Notes: a model not told the origin generated them from the letters alone. Shown: positions 11,800 through 24,462, counted from the stretch's first letter. The stretch is 64,000 nt of DNA from Acanthochlamys bracteata (GCA_019914995.1 CM034142.1:682001-746000); one strand, 5' to 3'. Program-made: numbers and translations.

Positions 11800-12782
11800 T
11801 TACAACAACCCTAGTGCACCAAGAGGAGTCTTGCCCTGACCAGCTTCAAAGTAGAAGATCAACATAGCAACCATGGCAAGTCTAGCATGTTTAATTTCAG
11901 CCAGCTTCAATCTATCAAGCTTATCATTATCCGGCACGTAGACGCCGTCTCTCAGCGTCCCGCCCAGGCACAACGGGTCGAAAAACTTCCCGCCGGGGTA
12001 CCCCTGATCACCGGTGGCGTTTGCAAAGTTTTCCGCCGTCTTGGACCACGGCGTGGCCCATTCCACGGACTGCGATTGCGGGTTGAAGAAATCGACCCAG
12101 CGCTTGCTTTCAACCCATCCCATTAAGAGTAGTTGGGTCCCGAGAAGGGACCCAAACGAGAACGGAGCAACGGCTCCGGGAGCTGCTCCGGCTTCGAACC
12201 ACGGAATACCGCTCCATGCCTGGCCCACAAAGATTCCGACCACTGCTGCCATGGCCCATCGTCCGTGGATCAACTCGGCTTCACGGTACCATTTTAAAAA
12301 AGCCGGGTCTTTGCCGAGCCCCAACGGGTCAAATCCGTAGTCTCCAGGGAGTCTGCCATAAAATAATAATCAACCCCTATTACTACGGTGATGTTTAGGA
12401 TTTATTGTAAATGCTTTTTTAATTTAAATAATTTGAATAAATTTTTAAATAAGTTTTAAAAGTGAATTTATAAAAATAAATAAATAAAACTGTTTTAAAA
12501 TTATTCTAACGAGATTATTATTCACTTCCGGAATGAGGTGAATATGATTTCATCGAAAAACACTTACGAGCCATCGAGCCACTCGGGGTCGACAAAGTTG
12601 CCGCCACCCTTAACGGCAGGAATCCACGATTTCTTCGGCTGTGCAGCAGCAACAACAACGAGCTTGCTTTGGGAAACTGCGCCGACTCTAGCTCCGGTAG
12701 CTCCGGCGAGGAGTTTCCGTGAACTCTTGGAACCAGATAAGAAAGGAGTAGTAGCGCTAAGTGCTGCAGATGTAGTTGCCAT
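11800..12782 (-). CDS. LHCB6: Chlorophyll a/b-binding protein CP24 (LHCB6)
   Basis: Two exons, 12782-12568 and 12352-11800, give 255 residues, the usual length for CP24. CP24 is a monomeric minor antenna protein of photosystem II in the thylakoid membrane; it binds chlorophylls and xanthophylls and links trimeric LHCII to the core. The first ~50 residues are a Ser/Ala-rich chloroplast transit peptide. The mature part begins near [16 protein letters not shown] and shows the LHC motifs around the chlorophyll-binding helices: [14 protein letters not shown] (helix B) and [15 protein letters not shown] (helix C), with the CP24-type C-terminus [10 protein letters not shown] shortly after helix C. 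The intron (GTAAGT donor, GGCAG acceptor) splits the Ser codon of LDGS/LPGD. There is one extra Leu at the C-terminus compared with the form I remember. Confidence 0.96.
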
Positions 12783-12927
12783 TGTTGAACCCTGAGAATC
12801 AATTCAACAACAAACAACAAGAACTGCTACTACAACTACAACTTTCAACTAAAGGAAACTGAGAATTTTTTTTTTTCTTTTAATTTTTTTGGGTTTGTTA
12901 TTGAATTGAATTGAGTTTGTTGTTGAA

Positions 12928-13022
12928 TGTTTTATAATTATGAGAGATGTTGAATTAGTTGGTCCCACTAAATCTAAAGGAAATCTGTGAATGGAACGAA
13001 GGATAGATTGCTAACCAATGAG
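12928..13022 (-). promoter_or_regulatory. LHCB6 core promoter candidates
   Basis: Reading the minus strand, AATTATAAAAC at about 12930-12940 is a TATA-like box about 150 bp before the start codon, leaving room for a leader. ATTGG, an inverted CCAAT box, lies at about 13015-13019. Their order and spacing suit a light-harvesting gene promoter. No expression evidence can be read from sequence alone. Confidence 0.45.
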
Positions 13023-13720
13023 GAGAAGCTGATGATCTTAAGAAGTTGCTGTAACTGTGTTAGCTACCTCACACTTGGACAGTGTCTTCACGTCTACCTA
13101 GTTTGGCTACTTCCTTGATTTTTTCTTTTTTTTTGTTATTAACTTCATAAAGTTAATCTTCTATTTTTCAGATTCACCACCTAGCTAGCTACCAGCAGCG
13201 TGTTTTACGTTATGAACATATTTACTTTGTTTGAAAATAGAGTTCCAAAAAATAAATTTTAAAAAATAATTACTGACAAACTAATTGATAAAAATAAATT
13301 GAAAGTAAAATTTTTAATCTTAAAATATAGTTATTGAACGTAAATTTAATTTGTGTTTATTTTTTATTAAACATAAGTTGAAAATAATATTTTGATTAAA
13401 AACGAAGTTCAAAATATTACGACACGTCAACTCACTTTTTACCAAAAAAATTAGATAAATTTTTGTATCTATTTTCATAAATATTTTTGACTCATTTTTT
13501 AAGAACTGATTACTTGTATTTAGATCACTCTCTCATATGTAAACAAATCCTACATGTATCCACTGTGTATGGTTTTGAAAGTTGCAACATGGTAAAAAGT
13601 GAGTTTAGTAGATTTTTCCTACGTTTATTAGCTTATAAGAGTTTTTTGTTTCCTTTCAAATAAAACTAAATGGGATTGGTTTTAACGCCCGCCAACTAAA
13701 AAGTCGGAAAAACAAAATCA

Positions 13721-13809
13721 TCCGACCTGCCGGATTCGAACCAGCGACCTAAGGATGTCTGTGCTTGTACCACTACAGTCCTCCGCTCTACCAACTGAGC
13801 TAAGGTCGG
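13721..13809 (-). tRNA. tRNA-Tyr (GUA) with intron
   Basis: The minus strand folds as a complete tRNA: acceptor stem CCGACCT/AGGTCGG with discriminator A, D-arm GCTC-AGTTGGTA-GAGC, anticodon stem GAGGA/TCCTT, and T-arm GCTGG-TTCGAAT-CCGGC. The anticodon loop reads CTGTAG and is then interrupted by a 16-nt intron (TGGTACAAGCACAGAC) just after the base following the anticodon. That is where plant nuclear tRNA-Tyr genes keep their intron. The internal A and B boxes are intact (the latter GGTTCGAATCC). The gene is preceded by AACAAA and followed by T runs (ATTTTGTTTTT), which suit Pol III start and stop. It should be functional. Confidence 0.96.
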
Positions 13810-14049
13810 TTTGTTATGCATTAGCCTCTTGAGTATAGTGTTAACTGATAACCTTATAAAGGATCATCACAATCCCACAACCGTTATAACAACCACTTCA
13901 CAATATATTGTCACCTACACATTGTTATTTCTAATGGATATTATGAATACACTGTTCATCATACACCACTACAAGCTTACCGTGTCGCATTTTCTTAAAA
14001 TTACATCATTGATCCTGCCATTTGGTAGAAAATGGAGCATATCCATTGT

Positions 14050-17000
14050 TCATTTTCCAATGCAAAACCTGCTAAATATGTTGGACAAAACTTCTTCGGA
14101 TATATCTTCTCCAATGATCTCCCCAAGAGATAAAGCAGCTTGTCTCAAGTCTATCGTCCAAAAATCTAGGGGCAGTCCTTCAGCTATGGATGATTTTAAA
14201 CTCGTTAAAGCTTCCTGGGTACGAAGCAGCTGCTCACATTGCCTCTGCTCGAAACAAACAAGAAGCCATATAGTTAACATGCGAAAAGAAAAGGAAATAT
14301 TCTCCTGGCAGTGAAAGGATGAAGAAAATGAAAATTTTATTGATTAAGTAGTCAATGTATATAGCTAGTCCAAGATATCTCCTATCTCAATGTTGCTAGA
14401 TCTGATAAGCATGCACGAGCAATTTTGTTTAAGAAAGCATTTGTACATGATAGTTATTTGATTTGTTAGCACGAAATGCCTTCTCATCTTAGGGGAATTA
14501 AGCAACAGCGTTACTCACATGATGTCTGAAGCCAAATACTTGAATCATTCAAGATATATGTAAATAAGAAAGCATTTTTACATAAATCTGCAGAACCAAC
14601 CACAATAACAACTAAGCAGAGAAACTCATGCGCAAGGAAACAAGGGAAAGGAAAGAAATTCATGAAAGACGTCGACCTGATTCACAGTCCAGCGACATCC
14701 CCCGGGTGGTATGGGATCCAGGCCTCTGACCTCCAGTACTGCTTTCTCTAATTCAGAAATCCCTTTCCCAGTAAGAGCAGATGTTCGGATGCATTTCTTA
14801 AATGTTGTACTATCCATTTCAAGCACTTCTCTCGGAAAAGATGGTGCACAGTCAATCTTGTTAACAACGAGTATCATGGGAGCAGTAAAAGATGTGGTTT
14901 TCTGCAGGCAAGGACACACGTGTCAACTTTCAATACCTTCAATAGACTTCACATATAAAGGCAATCAAATTTTTAGAAACGAGTCACATATAGAATCACA
15001 AACAAGTTTTGATCTCATACCGCACGATAGCTACAAATTTGCTCCATGAGTTTCCGATCATCATCAGTCCACCCATCAAGAGCACTTATTGTCATGAGTA
15101 TAACATCAGCCCCCATTGCAGCAGCCTCTGATCTTTCAACACCTATATTTTAATTAGTGTTTATGCAAAGTACGGAAAAGTTTATAGAAAAAATTGCAGT
15201 GACAAAAAAAGAAGAAAAAGCAGAAAGTTGAGCTAGCAGTTGAAACATCAAAGCTTCGTAGGAGTAGGGCCCCTACAAGCTTTCCTACACCATGGAACAC
15301 CCTCTTGTGGTATTGAGAGGTAACACATTTCCTATATACAGACAAATAGGGTTCTTATTACCTACCAATCTTTTCAACAACATCATCAGTTTCCCTTATA
15401 CCGGCGGTGTCAAGAAGAGTAACCGGAATGCCCTCAACAGTAACATTTGCCTCTACGACATCTCTGGTAGTCCCAGCAATTTCAGTAACAATTGCTCTAT
15501 CACTCTGCATCCTAGAATAAAGCCATACCGTCAAATGAGACAAGCTACATAGCTTGTAGACAGTTTTCAGGCACAGCACAAACGAAGCCAACATAGAAAT
15601 ACATTCAAGAGAGTGATGGTTGACAGCAAAATCTTTATGAGCATGGATGTAGAAATAGGAGGTTATAAGTCTTTCCCATAACAGCAACAAATTCACACAA
15701 TGAGTTAAACAGTTACATAATGTAAATATAGCAAGTATAAACAGCTAGCTACCCTACCTTGCTCCAAGCATTAAGAAGGCTTGATTTCCCTACATTTGGT
15801 CTTCCAATTATCGCTATCTGCAAATTTTAGTAAGTCTTAGATACATCAAAAGAAGAATAGATTTGTAACTTCTGTTCAGAAAATAAAAGACATCCATAAG
15901 CAATGAATTAGACAAATGAGCAAACAAAATTGAAGGACAACTGAAACTTCAACAGGAAACAAGGACACATGTCACTCTAACAGAATGCATTCTTGTGACA
16001 CTCAAGAAGCTCCGTAGTACCTGATCTCACAAACTTAGGAAATGATACCTACAGCGAACGAAGAATACACTTCAAAGCATACCAGATACTAAGAGGAACA
16101 GCATGCCCACTATCTCAAACTAGCATCTGAAAATTATTGGAGAAACATTTATCAAGTAGAAGGTTTTCACGTCCAGGCATCGGTCAAGTAGCATCTTCAA
16201 ATTATTGGATTCAAGTAAAAACATTGCCAAGAAAACTACACATTTTGACCAGTTCAGACGGAAATGCAAAACTACAAGAGAAACTAGAGAGAGATCACAT
16301 AGAGTGATGCATTTTGCTTCTTCATAGATTATTCTAAAAGACGCAAAGAAATACCTGAAGACCAGATTGCAAGAGTTTATCATAGTTAGAAGTGTCTAAT
16401 GCCTCCTGCACGTCATGCCACATTCCATTTATTTTATTAATCAAGGAGCTTGAATCAAGGGGTGGCAACTCATCATCGAAATCTAGACGAGCTTCAATAT
16501 CTGCAAGCAATTCAATGCATTGTTTCCGAAGAGAGCGGACTAAAGAAGAAAATCCTCCCTGATACAAAAAAAGAAACCTATAGTAAGAAACTGAATTTCA
16601 TGTCGATTGCAGTATAAAGCTATTTGGACATGCCTGCATCCCTGCCAAGGCCGAGTCTGCTGCAGCAACAGACTTCGCTGAGATGAGTCGTCCAACCATT
16701 TCAGCTTGCGAAAGGTCCAAACGTCCATTGAGGAAAGCACGAAGGGTGAACTCTCCTAAATGATAGCAATGGGTTAGTATATTTGAAGTGAGATAACAGA
16801 TGCCAATATAAAGCATATACGCAAAATAATGGAAGAGAAATCAATTAACTAAAGAAAGGAAAGCGATGGTTCTAGAACTTACAAAAAACATGCGTTGACA
16901 AAGTAACATATAAGCTAATCATGACATGAAGGAATTAGTTAGCCGACAGGAAGTGGATTCATGTCCGCCAATCTCTCACTCTTGAGTATGTGGTTCAGGT

Positions 17001-18497
17001 AAAAAGCGACTTCAGCTATATTAGCACTTTACTTGCCATTTCCTGTACTATGATTAATTAATGCCAAGATAGTGCTCATGTAGCATAAAAATGAAAGTGT
17101 TCTTATGACCGAGCAAATTATCAGGAACTATAAGGCTTGCAGTGGTGCGAGTCTAACTCAATCAAGAAAGCACATACATGCAGCTGAATAGCACAAGAAG
17201 ATTACCAGGTTCAGCAAGTCTCGCTCCAGCCTCTAAACAAGCTCTTAGAACTCGATGGAGACACACATCATTTCCATGGCATTGAAGTTCTACAACATCT
17301 TCTCGCGTGTAAGACTTCGGTGCCAGCATAGGCACTGCTAAGACCTATATACGAATAATAGATGAAGAAGAAAGGTAAAACAAAAAACTATACAGGTGCA
17401 TTTAAAATGCCTACGTTTTGTCTGCATAAAGTTATGCCATAGTAGTTCTTAATTTGAGGATATTGTACTTTTCTGCATCTCTGAAATAATTCTTCTCAAA
17501 ATGAGGACTTCAACGGAAGTTAACATTCTAATCTAGAAACTTATTATCAACTTATCATATCAATTTTTACCTCATGAACAATTTTTTACAGAATTCACAC
17601 ACATAACTAGCAATGATCTCATTTCATGTTTTACTAATCTTCCCTATAATTAGCAATTAAAGTTAATTTTCACAAATTGCATCCACAATCCATAACTGAT
17701 CTTAAAATAAGTTTTTTTTTTTTAAATTTAGAATTTATGTTTCAATATATTTATTTTATTTTTATTTTTTTAAAACTTCCACAGAATATGAAAACTAATT
17801 TCTTAAGATTCTTGCATTCAGTAATAATGTCATGTAACAAAACAAAGATAATCTATGCACTAATTCAATCTTTTTTCCAACCCCAACTTCAAGCCATCAC
17901 CAACATCCACACTTTTCAGCATCTTATCGTTCTTACCTCATCAATAACATTCCATCGCGATCAACAACACTCAAAGCATCATGAAAAATTATGCACTGAT
18001 TCACATGCAAATCCTTTTTCTTTTTTTTTTCTCCGGCAAGTTAAAGGCATCAACAAAAATCAAATTTCTTCACAGCTCAACATTCTTACCTCATCAATAA
18101 CATTCCCATCACGATCAAGAACAAACCCATACTCAACAAAACGGTTTCTCGGCTTCCAATTCCGCACCTCCTCCTCCTTCTTCTTCTTGCCAGGTCGGAA
18201 AACACGGGCGGCAATATCAACAGCACCAGGCCCAGATACTCTAACAACACCAACCGCCGCCGGCCCACCACCGAGTGACGTAACTATCGCCGCAATCGTC
18301 TCAGTTGCCGGCGGTGTTGTGTTCGCCGGAGCCCGTTCGTCTTGTGTGTGAAGTAGAGTGTGTGAAATATGTGAGAAAGAGGAGAAAGCACGTGTGGGAT
18401 GATGGATTAGGGTTAAGGTTTTCTGTTTAGGGTTTGGTAGTGAGAAGAAGAAGTAGAGAGATGAACGAAGAAGGTGTCGTAGAGTTAAAGTCGCCAT
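14050..18497 (-). CDS. Organellar tRNA-modification GTPase MnmE/TrmE
   Basis: Nine exons join in phase to 537 residues: 18497-18090, 17344-17206, 16755-16634, 16558-16355, 15817-15758, 15504-15366, 15142-15021, 14901-14677 and 14244-14050. The family, with MnmG, makes the 5-carboxymethylaminomethyl-type change at U34 of certain tRNAs; plant homologues are expected in chloroplasts or mitochondria. The N-terminus (about 55 residues, Ser/Leu/Arg-rich) looks like a transit peptide. An MnmE N-domain follows ([31 protein letters not shown]). The GTPase domain has G1 GRPNVGKS (296-303), the G2 region AGTTRDV (322-327), G3 DTAG (343-346) and G4 NKID (412-415). The protein ends FCIGK, the family's hallmark C-terminus with its catalytic Cys. 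The intron after exon 3 appears to be of the GC-AG type. An in-frame ATG at 18605 could add 36 residues, but 18497 gives the more usual transit peptide. Confidence 0.95.
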
Positions 18498-18634
18498 TGT
18501 TTTTACTTTTGTTGTCGAGCTCTGAGCGAAAGATGAAACGCAGATAAAGAGATTTGAGAAAATTGTAAAGACAAACCTGAGCGTTTTGACAATTAGCATT
18601 TTCAACCACTGAACTGCCTGTTTGCCCTAAAACG

Positions 18635-18726
18635 TTAGGGTTTGTTTTCAAAACAAAAAACATAGGGTGTGAATTATAAGTTCACAGTTTGTTTCTGGGC
18701 CATGGTTTCATTAATTAAGAGGCCCA
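18635..18726 (-). promoter_or_regulatory. Telo-box and site II motifs upstream of the MnmE gene
   Basis: AAACCCTAA (read on the minus strand, 18635-18643) is a telo-box, and TGGGCC/GGCCCA site II elements lie at 18696-18701 and 18721-18726. This combination is common in plant promoters of genes for translation and organelle function, which suits a tRNA-modifying enzyme. Confidence 0.55.
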
Positions 18727-20657
18727 ATAAAGCTATCTCATTAAGATATTTAGGCTTATGAAAAAACTTTTTTAAAATAAAAATATTTTAATACTATTTC
18801 GATAAGCAAGTCCTATTATTTGATTTAAAAATAATAATAATAAAATAAGAAAATCATACTATACAGAATTTTTTATATTTTTAAATTTTAAATAAATTTG
18901 GTAAATTATTGTAAATAATTTATTAAAAAATATAAAATAAAAAATTAATAAGAAATTTTTTAAGAACGGAAAGCCAAACAACCTCTTAATAAATTTTTGT
19001 AATTATTTTTTTATTTTATCAAATATTAGTTTTATTTATTTTAAGGTAGAAGAAGAAGATAGAAGTAGGAGATCACGTTACTACCACGTGAGGAATGATA
19101 TTTATGGCGTATTTTAAATGCACGTAACTGAATTTTGTGAAACTGAATTTTCTAAAAGTAATGTTCGGTGAGAAGCAGCATTCGGAGAAAGCAAAATTGA
19201 AATGATATTTAAAATAAGTGAAGTTTGAAGTTAAGTTTTAATAGAGTGAAGTTCGGTGTGAAAATAAAAATAGAGTTTGGAGTGACAATTAAAATATGTG
19301 AAATGATCAAACTCAAAATCTAGAAGAAAAAAATAAAATTCTGTGTATTTGAAATAAGCCTAAAAGTAAATAAAGGTTCTTTCTTTCTCCTTAATTTTTA
19401 TTGCCCAAAACTTAAATTGCGGGAGAATATGCTGTAATTGGATGGTGTTTTATTCAAAATTTTGTTAAATTTTATTCGATTTTGGATTTTGGGCATTGTA
19501 ACTTTCGAGTTAGTTTTGGAAATTTGTTGTAGTATAATTTTGTGGGAGCTAAATACCTCTCAAAGTCTAGGTTTTGTGAGGGATTATTTTGATCATTTTT
19601 TATTGATAAAATAAGTCTTTACTTACTTACAATTCTGGATGGTGTGAATTTCAAGTTGGTTTTGGGAACTGTTATAGTTGTGGTATTTATGTCTTAGTCT
19701 ATTAAAAACGTTTGAAGTGCTTTTAAAATAAAATTTTTTTAAAAAAATATTTTTTTTAAAATAAGTTTTATTTTTTATATTAAAAAATAAAAAATAAGTA
19801 ATAGAAAAATCTCACTGTATAAATTTTTTTATATTTTTTAATTTTTAAATAAGTCTCTAAATATTTATTAAAAATGTATTAAAAAATATAAGTTGAAAAA
19901 TTGAAAAGTTGATTTTCTGAAAAACTTTGCTAAATTCTACTTTGCGGATTGTTTCAAGAATACATTGAAATTTGAGTTGATTATTTTGTTAGTCTTCAAA
20001 CATTTTTTATGCTGGTATATTAATTGATACTAATGTTATGCTCAATTACAAAATTCTGGTTTCTAATAATCTCTTGTTGATTCTTAAAATTCATTATAAT
20101 TCTGAATCTTTTAAAATTGACAGTGAAGACTTTGAATTTGGGCTTACAATTGATATTGCAAGTCTTGGATGTGTTTGACAAAGCTTTCTGAAAATACTGA
20201 TTTTTAATTTTCAAGTTAATATTTTTTAATATATTTTTTATAAATTTTTTAAAAATTTAAAAAATATAGAAAAAATTACATAGTAAAATTTTTGTATTGC
20301 TTTTCTTAAGTAAAAACGTAAAGCTCATTTTTTAGAAAAAATAAAAATATTATTCTTTTCAAAAAATTTTATTTTAAAAGCACTTTCAATCCCTCTCTAA
20401 ATACAAAACAACAAGAACATCAAAATTTTTCGCGAGCATAAGTGATGCATAAAAGAATTGTAGTCTTTGTTTGTGTTACAGGAAACCAACTTCTCAATGT
20501 GGCTCTATATGGTCGAACCAGCATGTTCATTACACTTCTACCTCTAGGTCCAGTTTACTAATATTTCCATCACTTCGACATTCTTAATCTTAGCTAATGA
20601 TGCAAAGAAAGATATCGCCTTTGAATATGGGTGCACATATTACTACAGTATTCTATA

Positions 20658-21514
20658 TATGAGTGGCAATTTGAATTGATGGTTAATTTTTATCTATCTA
20701 TTTAATAACCGGATCAAATTCGTTCAATCCTAATCCAATTTATAAATTTATACGGATTAAATTGTCAACCATAACCCGCTCTATTAATAACCAAATCAAA
20801 TTCAAATCGACACATTTAATAATTTAAATTATTAATTATTAATTATAAGTTTTTAAACTTCAGTGAATTATAATATTAGCTGTAATAAAAATGCACGATA
20901 TTTATAGTGACGAGATATAGTAAACACCTTTCAAAATGTGCTTTTTTTAATATCTTAATTGGTTTAAAATATTCAAAAAATTTTATGTTATGAAAATATG
21001 TGGTGACAGCTAAATTTTTATAATTATAAATACATACTAATAATTTCGATAATGATAAATATAGCTATCTAATAAAATTTGATAAAACTCTTTATACAAA
21101 ATCCAAATCCATTATTACAGAAACACATATATAATAATATTTTTGATAATATTATAATTCACATCTTACACTATTTTACTAAAATATAAAAATAATAATT
21201 AAATATAAATACCATATATTTTAATAATTTATAAATACTAATATTGATCATTTTTATTATTAATATTTTAATAAATGGAAAGAAAACAATTAAATATTAT
21301 TTTTTTAAAGGATGACAATTTGAATTGATGGATCAAATTTTGAGTTAACCCGAATCGATTCATTTAATAACCGAATTAAATTCGCTCAACCCTTATTTAA
21401 TATATATATATATATATATATATTTAAACGGGTCAAATTTTTTAACTCTAATTCTTATTAAATTGGTCAGTTTTGAATTGCGTTTTTGGATCGGATTATA
21501 TATTGTCACCTCTA
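20658..21514. mobile_element. hAT-like non-autonomous element (family A), second copy
   Basis: An 857-bp element starts TATGAGTGGCAATTTG and ends ATATTGTCACCTCTA, close to the ends of the copy at 4485-5242. Both sides carry ATTCTATA (20650-20657 and 21515-21522), a perfect 8-bp target-site duplication. The interior resembles the first copy in order and orientation, for example TTTAATAACCGGATCAAATT near the left end and a second version near the right end. A TA dinucleotide run (about 21400-21422) lies inside the right half. No transposase is encoded. Confidence 0.8.
21400..21422. repeat. TA microsatellite
   Basis: About eleven TA units lie inside the hAT-like element. Simple slippage repeat. 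Confidence 0.9.
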
Positions 21515-21624
21515 ATTCTATACCTATTTTGTTACCGTTGTATTCATGTTAGCACATGTCTAGTGTATAGCTGATAGAAGGTATACGTTTTTCATTGATG
21601 ATGCATGTTTCTGAGGGAGGGTGT

Positions 21625-21875
21625 TTGAGAGTATTTATAAAATAAAATTTTTTTAAAATGAAAGGTATTTTTATCTTTTTTAAAAAATAAGTTCTATTTT
21701 TATAATTTTAAAAAAATAAAAATAAGCAATAAAAAGATCTTACTACGTAAAATTTTTTATATTTTGAAATTTTAAATAAATTTTTTATATACTTATAAAA
21801 GATATATTTAAATCTATAAAATAGAAAAATAAAAATCAGCGTTTGAAAAACGCTTTTCCAAACACGCCCTCAGTC
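21625..21875. repeat. AT-rich MITE (family C copy)
   Basis: The copy starts GAGGGTGTTTGAGAGTATT and ends CCAAACACGCCCTCAG, so GGG(T/C)GTGTTTG-like ends are inverted. The interior is A/T-only and shares the words TTATAAAATAAAATTTTTTT and ACGTAAAATTTTTTATATTTT with the other copies. It has no coding capacity. Confidence 0.7.
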
Positions 21876-22447
21876 TGTCATTTGTCTGTTTGGTATTCAT
21901 AGGTAAGATGCTTTACAAGGAGAGTAAAGACTAAGGAGAGTCGTTTAGGTAAGCTATTTAGAAAAATATTTTTCTTAATTTTTAATATATATTTTTAATA
22001 ATTTTTTAGAGAATTTATTTTAAAATTTTAAAAAGTATAAAAAAATTTTACATAATAAAATATTTTTATTATTTAAAAAAATTTTATTTTATAAAAATAA
22101 TAAAAATATTTTTTTTTTTTTTAAAAATTATTTCAATACCATCATCATTACATTACCTTGTCCCAATGTTTACTGCTAAGTTTTACTCGGTTCGTTAAGT
22201 TGAAATTATGTTTTTATATCTTGTTTGATCCAGGTCCACTGATGCTTCGATTGCTGTTTGACAGAGTACTACTTCAGAAGGTTATAATTTGATCTAAACA
22301 ATTTAGCATTTGCCTGACTTTGGCTAGTATGTTATTATGACAACACACACTGTTTAGGCAAGTCTCCTTAATTGATCTTACAGTCTGCATCAGGTTTTAC
22401 CTCCTTCATTTGATTGGTCAATTTCATCTTCTTGATAATTCACCCAA

Positions 22448-23078
22448 AGGCTTATTTGTTTACTTGAAAGTGAGTTTTTAAAAAATAAGTAAGAAATGAT
22501 AGGGTTGGCATTTAACTTGATTCGAAAATCCAATCCGAAAAAGTCTGATTCGGATCAATTTTGAATTAACCCGAAAATGATCCGAAACTACTAAACGGGT
22601 TCGAATCAGATTCGGATTGAATCAAAATTAATCCGTTTAATTATGTATATAGTATATAATAATAGTATAAAATTTGAATTTAATTTTGTATATATATATA
22701 TAGTTTCAATTTATCCTAATTTAACTAATTTTTATTTAATTTATAAATTTTATCAAAAATAATATTTTTTCTTTTAAATATTTACTAAAAATTAATATTT
22801 ATAAATTTATTTTAATAATTTTAATTATTAAATAGGTCATCCGAATTTGATCCGATTATTAAAAATATTAGAGTACCCATATAAATAAATAGATCGGATT
22901 AGAATTGAACAATTTTAATCCGGTCCGATTATTATATGGGTGAATCCGAAACCGATCTATATATCCAAATTGTCACTCCTAAAAAATGAATTGTTAAAAA
23001 GTGAATTTGTGAAAAAAGTCATTCGGAAGTGAGTTTCTGGTATGAGAAAGTCACTTTTGGTGAAAAAAAACAAACCCT
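22448..23078. repeat. Older MITE interrupted by a hAT-like insertion
   Basis: The left part, 22448-22499, begins AGGCTTATTTGTTTACTTG and contains AAAGTGAGTTTTT. The right part, 22982 to about 23078, contains AAGTGAGTTT and AAGTCACTTTTGGTG and ends AAACAAACCCT. The outer ends are related inverted sequences and the GTGAGTTT words match another small AT-rich repeat family in the window (about 9785-9955 and 32095-32230). The middle is a family A hAT-like element. Confidence 0.6.
22500..22981. mobile_element. Short hAT-like element (family A related), nested
   Basis: A 482-bp element starts TAGGGTTGGCATTTAAC and ends AAATTGTCACTCCTA, matching the TAGGGGTGGCAAT-type ends of the two larger copies. 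It is flanked by AGAAATGA (22492-22499) and AAAAATGA (22982-22989), an 8-bp target-site duplication with one mismatch. The subterminal parts carry repeated AATCCGAAA and GATCCGA words; the core is AT-rich. No transposase is encoded. Confidence 0.7.
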
Positions 23079-23897
23079 AGATGTTAGCCGTGATATTACA
23101 GGGATAGAGACATTTTTAGGATTCATTTATGACTGCTTTCAGCTTATGGAGAGTGGCTGCTCCTACTTTTCAGGACTCATTTTTTAGCATTTTTTCTTAT
23201 CTGTACAACATAATATATAGTCAGGGATATGAACTTTTCATGTTTCTACTTCATATCTAGAGCAGAGGGAACACTTATCTGCAATAGTGTGGATTATGCT
23301 GGCCGGCTAAGGTCCACTGTTCGAGTTATGCCACAGTGACCTAAGTGAGCTGTATGGAATTTAATAATGGTGTGGGTATTTATAGCAATGGGAACTATTT
23401 GTGTCTGAACTCTGAACAAGTGTTTCTGATCGAAAATAGAGTTTGCAGAAAGTTTGTATAACTGGAAGTGGTGACTGGTGAACACAGAGGGTTGCATGTC
23501 AGTGTGTTTTAATGGATGCATAGTGTTCTAGTGAGGAGCCGGTCGATTTCAACGCACTTACTGTTTACAGATCATCGACCTACTACCAAACCACTGCAAA
23601 ATTATAGTTCTTATGTTTATTTTGATTTGAATCACCTGGAATTGCGTGAATCTTTTGTCTGTAAAATTCTTATGGCATCTTCTTTATTCTGGTCGTGGGG
23701 ATTTGTTCAATTTATTCTCAATACATTTCTTGATGCTCATGTTTATGGTGGAGGACATAAGCACTACCGCACTTTCCTAATTAAATGATAGGACGGTTGC
23801 TTATAGGTTACCTTGTGTCTCTACAACATATTTAATTTTTCTTTTTTATATGTGTGTATATATATATATATATTTAGGAGAGAAAAATGGCAACAAT

Positions 23898-24462
23898 TGT
23901 TGAAAATATTGAGTGTGTTCGGTTATCGATAGACGCAGCGAAAATATAAAACACACTCAAAGATCTTGCATAAGTAATATGAGAATTGTGACAAGAGCAA
24001 AACAATTATAAAGACTAAAAAATTTACGTGAGGAAACGAAAAAAATCCTACGAAAAGACAAACTAGTAAAATTACTAAGTCAAAGCAATTATAAACTCTT
24101 TTATTATAGTTTAAGTGGAAACTATTATTAGAATGCTTTGTTTCTATCTCTCACATTTGATGTGAGAATGATTTTTTCTCATATTCTATCTTCTAAACAA
24201 ATGCCTCTCATTTATATATATAATGTCTCAAGAAGACTCTTGAACTTTCAAATGGTTATCATTTCATTTTTCTACTAATTGTTTAAGTTCTTTGGCCTTC
24301 TATTTTTCAAGAGATGATTCAAAATTTTTAACCGTTGGCTTTCCAATTTTTTGAGTGATGGTTCGTCTTTCTTAATTTTTAACATTCCAATATGAATGCA
24401 TATTTAACTTATTGATTTCTAATGAATCACTAATTTACATAGTGATTTTACAATTTCTAACA
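23898..24462. mobile_element. Solo LTR of a retrotransposon
   Basis: A 565-bp unit begins TGTTGAAAATATTGAG and ends TTTCTAACA, with the 5'-TG...CA-3' ends of an LTR. It is flanked by ACAAT on both sides (23893-23897 and 24463-24467), a perfect 5-bp target-site duplication. No primer-binding site, gag-pol or second LTR is present, so this is a solo LTR left by recombination between two LTRs. The early part (CGGTTATCGATAGACGCAGCG) looks like Ty1/copia LTRs that I have seen in plants, but the superfamily is not proved by the sequence. Confidence 0.75.

Noticed and set aside
15366-15758. First-choice acceptor at 15514 (CTAG/GATGCAG) for MnmE exon 6
   Set aside because: Joining there gives an immediate stop. 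The CAG at 15505 gives [17 protein letters not shown], which matches the family.
17677-18351. 224-residue plus-strand frame
   Set aside because: It lies antisense to exon 1 and intron 1 of the MnmE gene and is low in complexity. The minus strand holds the real coding sequence.
13721-18497. tRNA-Tyr gene next to a tRNA-modifying enzyme gene as a functional pair
   Set aside because: MnmE-type enzymes act on U34 of other tRNAs in organelles; this tRNA has G34 and is nuclear-type with an intron. The neighbourhood looks like chance.
18497-18605. Earlier ATG of the MnmE frame at 18605
   Set aside because: It is in frame and would add 36 residues, but the start at 18497 gives a more typical transit peptide, and the extra segment overlaps the region that looks like leader. 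I kept it only as an alternative.
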